Source: Calliopum simillimum (taxonomy: Eukaryota > Arthropoda > Insecta > Diptera > Lauxaniidae). Taken from it: a stretch of 64,000 nucleotides of DNA. Made by a program: the position numbers and the translations under genes. Below, piece by piece: positions 56,036 to 64,000 of the stretch (positions within the stretch are counted from its first letter, which is position 1; every line of letters starts with the position of its first letter). Below the pieces are notes generated by a model. That model did no database searches. It was not told the DNA's origin and saw nothing but the letters and a program-made list of their open reading frames with translations. The stretch covers positions 43,212,245 to 43,276,244 of the forward strand of contig OX638372.1 in assembly GCA_951812925.1 (NCBI GenBank), read 5' to 3'.

Positions 56036-59000
56036 ATGAGCGGTACCGGGTTGTTAGCTATCGAAAAGCTCGATGATAGTAACTACGCGTCGTGGTCTGT
56101 TACTATGAAAAGCGTCCTAGTCCACTCGGAACTATGGGGTATCACCATAGGAAGGATAATTAAATCTGAGTCTGCATCGGCTCAAGAGGTGGCTGCGTTT
56201 GACGCAAAGGACGAGAAGGCGTTGGCAAGCATAATGCTTTGCATAAAACCTACACAAATTAACCACATTCGACACTGTAAGACCGCAAATGAGGCTTGGA
56301 AGAAGCTGGAGGAAACTTATCGACCTGCAGGGCCAGCACGAAAAATAATGCTATTCAAAAAATTGCTGCACCTCAGTTTGTCAGAAGGTGGAGGAATGTC
56401 GGAGCATCTGGATGAATTTTTAGGAGCAATAGAAATGCTAGCAGAAATAGGCGTAAGTGTACCAGAAGAAATGTTAGTCATTATTCTGTTGTCAAGTTTG
56501 CCGAAATCATTTGAAGGTTTTGTTGTTGCCATTGAAACGCGTGACAATTTGCCTTCATTAAATATGCTCAAGGTGAAGCTGCTGGAAGAAGGAGAAAGGC
56601 GACAGGACAGAGGAGCAAAACCGGTAGCAAGTTTGAGTCAGCAAGCGTATGTAGCTCAAGAAGATTCAAGAAAATCGGGTAATGTAGGCAACAGTTGTAG
56701 CGGACATAATAAAAATCGCATAAAGGGCAAATGTTTTAACTGCGGTCGTCGCGGTCATTTCGCTGCAAACTGTAAAGCGCAACGAAAACCACAACAAAAA
56801 GATCCAGATAATCCTAAGACTTTTGCTGTCCTTGCTAATGCTTCAACGCATGAATTTTGTTACGACAAATGGATTATTGACAGTGGAGCAACGTCGCATT
56901 TATGCTGTGACCGTTCAATGTTTGCCACATATCAAGATCGAAAAGAAAGAATTGATCTCGCTGGTAACAAATTTATTGAAGCAGAAGGACGAGAAGATGT
57001 AGACATTGAGAGCAATGGTTTCCGTATTAACCTTAAAGACGTATTGTTTGTACCAGAGCTGCGTTGCAATTTTATTTCAGTTTTCAAAGCGTGTCAAAAT
57101 GGACTTTCTGTCAACTTTGAAGGAGAAAGAGTTGTCGTACGAGATAAAAGTGACATTTTAATAAGAGGCATTGAAAATGGTGGTTTATTTACTTTTAAAC
57201 CAAAAACAAACAAGTGTTTCATGGCCAATGATGCGGCAAATAGTGCAATGATTTGGCACAGCCGCTACGGGCATTTAAATTTTGGAAGCTTGACTGAAAT
57301 GGTAAATAAAAAGTTGGTGTATGGACTCAATATCAAAGAATTTCCAAAGAGAAGTGAATGCATTACATGTGCAAAAAGCAAAATTTGCGTAAAGTCGTTT
57401 CCTAGTGTTTCCGAAAATAGGGCAAGAAATTTGCTAGAAGTCGTACATACTGATGTATGCGGACCAATTAACAAAGACTCAATTGGTGGATCGCGATATT
57501 TTGTATCGTTCATAGACGATAAGTCGCGTTATATATTTGTATATTTTCTAAAGACCAAAGATCAAGTGCTAAACGCATTTAAATCATTTAAAGCCATGTC
57601 GGAAAAGCAGACGGGTCACAAGCTTAAAATACTTCGAAGTGACAATGGCGGTGAATATATTGACTGTTCCACATACTCCACAGCAGAATGGCGTGGCAGA
57701 GCGTGCTAATCGCACTTTAGTGGAAATGGCGCGGAGCATGATGGAGCACAGTAATGTTGATTAAAGTTTTTGGGCAGAAGCAGTCGCAACCGCAGTATAT
57801 TTACGCAATAGAGCTGAAACAAAATCACTTTTGAATGAAACGCCACACGAAGCATGGACTGGTAAGAAACCAAGTGTGTCCCATTTAAAAATTTTCGGAT
57901 CAACGGCAATTGCAATGGACAAAACTCAGTCGAAGAAATTTAGACCAAAGGGAAAGGAGCTTATTATGGTTGGCTATTCTGAAAGCTCAAAGGCATATCG
58001 ACTGATGGATCCAGTTACCAAGAAGATTATTATCAGTCGAGACGTAATTTTTCTTGAAGGAAGATACAATAGTTCCAATGAAATTCAGGGTGATGTCATT
58101 ATGTTCGATACTGAAGGCATTGCAGCTGATTTTTCTGAAAGAGAAATTAACGCAGACACAGCTCCGGAAGAAATTTCAGTGAACATCAACGAAGCAGAGC
58201 CTGTAAGGTATGGTCCTGGTCGTCCTAGAATTATTCGTACTGGAGATCGAGGTCGTCCTCGAAAAGAGAGACATATATTGAATTTCATCGAAAAAGGAGA
58301 AATAAAAATTCCATCGTGTGTCAATGAGGCTTTGGACAGCGAGTATTCATAGCACTGGAAAGATTCGATGCAGAAGGAGTATGATGCGTTAGTCAAGAAT
58401 CATACGTGGTCTCTTGTAGATTTGCCAGCTGGAGAAAAAGCCATAAATTGTAAATGGGTGTACAACATTAAAAGAAATGCTGATGGAAGTATTCAACGCT
58501 TCAAGAGCCGGCTAGTAGCGAAAGGCTGCAGTCAACAATTTGGTGTAAATTTCACCGAAACATTTTCACCAGTGGTGAGGTACGCGACAATTCGCATGCT
58601 GCTTGCGTTGGCTTGCGAACATGAATTACACTTACATCAAATGGATGTGTCATCAGCGTATCTAAATAGCGAGTTGCACGATGTTGTGTTTATGAAGCAG
58701 CCAGAAGGTTTTGTTAGCAAAAAATTTCCGAATCAAGTATTGAAGCTAAATAAAGCACTGTATGGATTGAAGCAGAGCGGTCGGGAATGGAACGCAACAC
58801 TTGACGCAGTACTGAAGAAAATGGGATTTTCACCGTGTGCTAGTGAGCCCTGCGTTTACACAAAAAATGAAAATGGTAATTATAATATTATTGCTGTGTA
58901 CGTAGATGATCTCATTATAGGTTGCTCAAAACTTGAAAACGTATATGCAATCAAAGCTCAAATCGCAGATGAGTTTGACATTGTGGATGGTGGTCCACTA

Positions 59001-59846
59001 AAGTATTTTCTAGGTATGGAGATACTTCGTGAAGGTGAAACAGGTCCTTTAGCTGTTTGTCAGCGAAAATACATCATTGATCTTCTTAAGCAGTATGGGA
59101 TGGAAAACTGCAAGCCTGTGTCAACACCGTTGAGTCCAGGGTTTCAAGTGAGCTGTGCGGATGATAGCTGTAAAAAGGTGAATCAATCGGAGTACCAGTC
59201 GCTCGTAGGTGCATTGATGTATCTAGCAATTTCAACAAGACCAGATATTATGCATTCGATTTCGAAGCTATCACAAAGAAACACAGATCCTCATTCTGAG
59301 CATGAAGCGGGATTGAAGCATATTCTCAGATATTTGAAAGGGACAATAGATTTGAAAATTCATTACAGGAAGACTGGTAAGCCGATCGAGTGCTTTGTTG
59401 ATGCTGACTGGGGTAGCGATGCCAGTGATCGAAAGTCATATACGGGCTGTGCTTTCTTTGCAGCAGGTAGTGTGTTTTCATGGGAAAGCAAAAAACAAAG
59501 CATAGTTTCGCTTAGCAGTACTGAAGCTGAATATGTAGCACTTACGGCGGCGGCTAAAGAAGCTGTTTACATTAAGAAGTTGTTGACTGAGATGGATTTT
59601 TCTACAAAGCGTCCGATGGTTTTGAATGGCGACAACCAAAGCGCACAAAGTTTAGTTAAGAATCCTGTTTATCATGCAAGAAACAAGCATATAGATATTA
59701 AATTTCATTACATTCGTAGTCTGTATGAAAATAAGGAAATAAGTTTAAACTACGTGTGTACTGAAGAAATGATATCAGATATACTTACTAAAAATTTGCA
59801 GAAAATTAAGCACTGTAAATTTACAAGGGAAATGGGATTATATTGA
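56036..59846 (+). pseudogene. copia-type gag-pol polyprotein, disrupted in integrase and pol
   Basis: The start is the ATG of MSGTGLLAIEKL. In order: a gag region (residues 1-~225), zinc knuckle CFNCGRRGHFAANC (from residue ~233), protease DSGATSH (~282), integrase zinc-binding part (HSRYGHL ... CITC) and catalytic core (HTDVCGP, SDNGGEY), reverse transcriptase (INCKWVYNIK, HLHQMDVSSAYLN, YVDDLIIG) and RNase H (FVDADWGSD, SSTEAEYVAL). Three lesions: a short deletion with frameshift near 57,660 that removes the region between GGEY and the PHTPQQNG-type block, a TAA at 57762-57764, and a TAG at 58350-58352. Gag, protease and most of RT are individually open. No envelope gene is present. It cannot move alone. 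Confidence 0.95.
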
Positions 59847-59896
59847 TTTTGATTTTTAGTTAATATGTTATCAAATAAGTTTGTATTGAGAAGGAG

Positions 59897-60127
59897 TGTT
59901 GAAGATAAATATTATATGCAATACAATATGTATATTTGATCATACTGTATCTAAAATCACTGTCACATAAATTCTGTTTTGCCTTTTGTTTTTCAATCTA
60001 ATTTGTATTGAATTTTCAATTTAAGTTTTTCATTTATTTTACTCTCTCAATAAACTTTCAAATGTAAAGACGTGTGTCGCCTTTTATTTGTTGAACTGCG
60101 CTGAAGGATTTATAGTTTTTTCCAACA
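59897..60127 (+). repeat. 3' LTR of the copia-like element
   Basis: 231 bp, the same length as the 5' LTR and virtually identical, preceded by the purine tract at 59888-59896. Confidence 0.95.
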
Positions 60128-60132
60128 AAAAC

Positions 60133-60975
60133 AAATAAAATAAAGTTAAATTACATTCATAACAGCATTTACAAAAATGAATCCATTAATTTAATTTTTT
60201 TCCACAATTTATTTTGACACACAATTCAAACTGGTAACATTATTTTTAGAAAAAAAAATGCTATAAGATAAAAATTAAAGTTTATGTAATGCAAACAATC
60301 CAGCGTTATGCTTTGCACATATTGAATTTTATTTAAATTTCTTATTTTTTGAAGGAAATCGTATTTTAAACCTAAATAAATATGTATGCTCCTTACTGAT
60401 TCTTGTTCAAATTCTCGAGCTTTTAACGTTCCTTAACGACTTCCTCCTTCATAGTTTGTCCACAGATTCAAATGATAAGCGTGCATAATACGATAATAAT
60501 TTCTTCTATCGTATAACTAACGGCGTTCTCACCAAGTCGTCACCACGATATATACCATATTGGATGAATACTGACATGCTGCAAGTTAATTTTCTTATTT
60601 CATCTGGTTAACCAGGCAAGTGTGAATGTGGTATTAGCTGTCAAAGCTGTGGCGCAAACTTTCCATTTACAAAATCCACTAAAATTAATAAAAAAGTCGG
60701 AAAGAATATATTAGTGCGAAAAATCTATAAACAGGTAATATATTTAATAAATTTTGGTTTCTTCTGTGGAATTCTTAAAGTAACTTGCATATTCAATGTT
60801 TGAAACGTCTTTGAAATTGAAGGTCTTATGGCAATTAGAGCTATGTACTTTTATAGCGTGTTTGACAATAAGCAATAAAAAACGCACTTTTTTCGTATTA
60901 TAATTTTTTAAAAAGCACTAAATCTGGTAGAAAAAGCATAAGGTGGCATCACTCTTTCAAAATCAAACGGGTAAC
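60133..60975. other. AT-rich intergenic DNA
   Basis: No gene or repeat terminus recognised between the copia-like element and the next small palindrome. Confidence 0.35.
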
Positions 60976-61218
60976 GAAGAGATATATTATCAAGAGACGC
61001 AAAGAAGCACTGGAGCATTTTTTTGAGGCTTGTATTGTTCACATGTTCACAGACGATGGCTTTGACGAACTTAGAAGTTATACACACTGCCGTTTAACTT
61101 AATTCGTCAAAGCTACCATCTGTGAGCAATATAAACCTTAAAAAAATTGCTCCAGTGCTTCTTTACGTCTCTTAATAACATGATTCAATTCAATCATGTC
61201 TTAATAATATATCTCTGC
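60976..61218. repeat. Palindromic MITE, ~240 bp
   Basis: Arms 60,978-61,085 and 61,094-61,217 are inverted ('agagatatatta', 'agagacg(c/t)aaagaagcactgg'). The right arm has an extra 'acatgattcaattcaatcatgtcttaata' block, itself a small palindrome. No TSD was identified. Confidence 0.75.
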
Positions 61219-61799
61219 ACGGGAAAGGAATATATTCTCCGGTGGGGAGGGGGGTTTCTTGATATATTCATGATAAGGCTCATTATTATAATAGATAGCT
61301 ATTTGAAAAAATACACCTTCTACAAATAACTATTGTTGAATGCGTTACGAAAAACGCATTACAATAACAAAGTTTTTTCCCAGAGGATGAAACTTTAAAA
61401 AATCAAAGCTGGAAAAATTTTAAATAAAGAATTTATAAAAATAAAATCTATTTTCCAAATAATAATCTTACGAGAAAAACCACATCTTCTTTACAACTTT
61501 TTCAATACTTATTTTTATTTGATGCTTATTTTTTAAGTTAAGTAGTTATCCAAATCCGATTATTTAGCAAGTTATCGCACTAACTTGCATTCGCTTGGTT
61601 TTGCCATATGTGGCAAATTATATTTAACGACTTGCCAACAGTAGTCTCTCATTTTTCACATTCACATGAGATTTTGAGGTAAATGCTACAGAGCTTGTTA
61701 TATTCATTTTTTATATGCGAAATCTTACATTCGTCTGCCATACTGCGAAAAATTGCGCGAACCAACAAAATAGGCGAATCACGAACGGCAATAAACCCC
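61219..61799. other. Intergenic DNA and likely 3' UTR of the downstream gene
   Basis: No independent gene. The part closest to 61,800 lies just beyond the stop codon of the minus-strand zinc-finger gene. A small open frame (61649-61834) overlaps its last exon in another frame. Confidence 0.35.
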
Positions 61800-63962
61800 T
61801 TAATCAGCATCAATTTCATTAAGTAAGTTCTCATGTTCCAACATGTGCTCCATTAGAAGCTTTTGAGTTTTGAAATGCAAATCAGGGCATTCAGGACATT
61901 TCTCTTCTAAGTTATCGTGTACAGCATTATTGTGATCACTTAATTCATTTGCATTCGCAAATGTTACGTTGCAATATTCGCATTCGTTTAGATTTATACT
62001 TGTTTCTTTATGTTCCCGAACGCGATGTACGCGTAGGGCATAATTTGTATCAAAGGCAACTTGGCATGTTGTGCACTGAAACAATTCTGCGGCACTGACA
62101 TCATGAGTGGTTAAATGCCGTAAAAGATTTTTCCTTAGTAAAAAAATTAAATATAAATATATTAAATATTTAGGATAACGTTAAATAAATAAGTAACAAA
62201 TACTTACTTAATAGCAAAACATTTATAACATTTACGACATTGAAATTTCTTTACACGACTAGCCTTGGCCGTGTTCGCTGCAATGATATCAACAATTTGC
62301 GCAGACGCGCTGACATCCTCAATGTTCAAAGCAAGCTCCTCTTTAATAAATGACTTATCATTAATTAAATCTTCATCAGCCAATATTTCCATTAAGGAAT
62401 TTTCTTCAGATAAAGTATTGTACGTTTGATAATTAAAGGTTTTAGTACTGTTCACATGTTTCTTCATATGTTTATGTAGCAAAGTTTTTGTTGGAAGTAG
62501 CTGTTTACAAATAGTGCAAGTGTGAGTCACGGTGTCACCATCCTTTTGATGTATCATATGATGTTTCAATATGTGAGTCTGAAAATATATATCGTTGATA
62601 ATTTAAATTATTTTCCCCTGTGTAATCATTCAATAATTTAACTGTTACCTTTAGTCCATCCTTCTGTCGAAATAACAAGCCGCAATGATCGCATGTGAAG
62701 GGTTTTTCACCCGTATGTCGACGCATGTGAAATACTAAACTTTTACATTGCGAAAATCCACGATTGCACACCTCACAAATCCATGGTTTCTCTCCAGTAT
62801 GCGTCATCATATGTTGCTTTAGTGAACCATTTTGTGAGAAACTTTTTCCGCACTCAACGCATTGATAGGGTCTTTTTCCGCCGTGTGTTATCATATGCCG
62901 TGTAAGATTTGTTTTTGTACTAAAATCTCGATTACACTTAACACAGAAAAATCGCGCATTAATAGAAGTAGATTTTGTGGCTGCCTTTTTAGGTCTGGTC
63001 GCTGCAGAACGTAACTGCTGTTTAGCTGGTTGCTTAGTATGTTTTTGTACCTTTGTTACTGTCGATTCATCTATTTTCGGTTCAACGGACTGTTCACTCT
63101 CAGCTCTGGAACTCTCAGCATTTTCGTCTTCAATTGGCAGCAAATCTTCTTTTTCATCCAAAAATTCACAAGCTTCATTTATTTCATCTACGGCCACACT
63201 TTCGTTATCATTAACATTTTCTTGTAGCATATCTGTAGCATTATCTGTATTGCTATCTTCGTAAATGTGAAGGACTTCAACAGGCGCAGCGGTCTCATCG
63301 TCTGCGTCATCTTCATCATAAACAAATTGTGCTGTAATTATTTCATTGTCGTTGGCATTTTGCTCTGATAACATGGTATTATATTCTTGCAAATACCCAT
63401 AAAATCGTTCATTTACATCAGATTTTTTGTTTGTCTGCTTTGATTCATCTTTTTGATTATCATTAGCTTCGCTTACAATATAAATTTTCTTTTGCTCCGC
63501 ATCTTCAAAGTCACTTTCATCTTCGAGAAAGTTTGCATCCTCATAAAAAACTACTTCTTCGGCATCGTCTTCTTCATCTTTGGATTCTTTTAACGTAACT
63601 GAGTGCTCTTGAATTTCTTGTATAGGTGCTGCTACTGTTATTGCAATAGGTTTCGGTTTCTGCGTAATTGCTTTTTTTTCTTTTGACACATCTCGCTTGT
63701 TTACAACATCTTGAGGCTCTTGCAAAGAGTTTTCATCAATATTTTCGTCAAAGATTGTTGAAATTTCATCCTCTCGCATCGGTGAAGACTTTGTATAAGA
63801 GCTTATTTTGGTGACTTCATTGAAATCATTACTAATTTTTGTTAGGAAAGCTTTAAGATTCTTATGAGACGAATGCGCGAGTTGTATAAAATCATATGCC
63901 ATTTTAAGACGCAGCACACATTTAGGGCATATTAAGTTAGGCATACTGTCACCAGGTGTAAT
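61800..63962 (-). CDS. ZAD-type C2H2 zinc-finger protein, 5'-truncated by window edge
   Basis: Three exons are visible in transcript order: 63962-62649, 62578-62208 and 62133-61800 (672 codons plus TAA). GT-AG borders keep the frame, and the joins complete split fingers (DGLK|THILKH and AIK|K|NLLRHLTTH). The first exon, with the N-terminal half of the ZAD, lies beyond 64,000. The visible part starts ITPGDSMPNLICPKC, the second Cys pair of the ZAD. A long acidic, Glu/Asp-rich linker follows, then a basic KQPAKQQLRSAATRPKKAATK stretch, four consecutive fingers (FFCVKC, YQCVEC, WICEVC, FTCDHC) with TGEKP-type linkers, and five more spread through the last two exons. A DNA-binding nuclear regulator is inferred. 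The ATG at 63,944 is internal. Confidence 0.9.
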
Positions 63963-64000
63963 CTGTAATGATAAAAAAACTTTAATGAGATAATCTAATT
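63963..64000 (-). other. Intron of the second zinc-finger gene (partial)
   Basis: The acceptor CATTACAG precedes the exon at 63,962. The donor and first exon lie outside the window. Confidence 0.8.

Larger units (their letters stand above)
55690..60127 (+). mobile_element. copia-like LTR retrotransposon, 4438 bp
   Basis: Two 231-bp LTRs (55690-55920 and 59897-60127) start TGTTG and end CAACA and differ at only one position that I can find (A/C near the 'attttaatctctc' block). The 5-bp duplication AAAAC flanks the element (55685-55689 and 60128-60132). GGTTATGGGCCCAGGC directly after the left LTR is the internal initiator-Met tRNA type of primer site known from copia. A purine tract (GAGAAGGAG) precedes the right LTR. 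One gag-pol reading frame lies between, with integrase before reverse transcriptase, the copia (Ty1) order. Confidence 0.97.

Overview
This is a gene-poor, AT-rich, eukaryotic window that reads as insect (higher dipteran) genomic DNA. The evidence is two intron-containing ZAD-C2H2 zinc-finger genes of the kind expanded in flies, a copia-class LTR retrotransposon whose primer-binding site matches an internal part of initiator-Met tRNA, Tc1/mariner elements including a DD41D (rosa-type) relic, hAT elements, and a repeat family built like DINE-1/Helentron elements. A tephritid-like fly is plausible but not proven by the sequence. There is no prokaryotic gene organisation, rRNA or CRISPR array.

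Layout. Positions 1-51.4 kb are almost entirely transposon-derived, mostly non-autonomous fold-back elements with AT-rich filler between them. Main blocks are: a small fold-back (1.74-2.01 kb); a hAT-type element with 8-bp target-site duplication (TSD) (2.80-4.14); a deleted Tc1-like element and a nearly intact mariner that share one TA (5.08-7.26); fold-backs at 7.44-7.99 and 8.25-9.16; a Helentron-like repeat (9.31-9.95); a near-perfect 1.64-kb palindromic element with an 8-bp TSD (12.56-14.20); a 2.9-kb fold-back with a minisatellite in its loop (16.68-19.59); and a fold-back (20.69-21.81) invaded at its tip by an inverted Tc1 pair (21.82-26.93). That Tc1 pair carries, nested inside it, a Mutator-like element, a second insertion, a hAT element and a LINE remnant. 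Further right are a hAT element made of CAAGAC repeats beside a pentanucleotide array and a mariner relic (28.85-29.60), a fold-back at 32.5-34.1, oppositely oriented Helentron-like copies (35.47-37.35), a fold-back at 38.9-40.3, a LINE scrap (40.86-41.40), a triple nest of rosa-type element, mariner and MITE (41.85-44.30), more Helentron-like copies (46.83-48.03), a minisatellite (48.23-48.79) and a 1.53-kb hAT element (49.91-51.44).

The right end (51.57-64.0 kb) holds the only convincing host genes: two minus-strand ZAD zinc-finger genes. The first is complete (four exons, about 845 aa). The second runs off the window at its 5' end. They are separated by a young but coding-defective copia-like element (55.69-60.13). 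Exon boundaries were set by matching GT-AG sites that keep the frame and complete split zinc fingers.

No new multi-gene system was found. The most unusual content is structural: many unrelated fold-back families, several with tandem arrays in the loop; four elements with different ends but TSDs all fitting the hAT consensus NTNNNNAN; and well-resolved nested insertions with exact target duplications.
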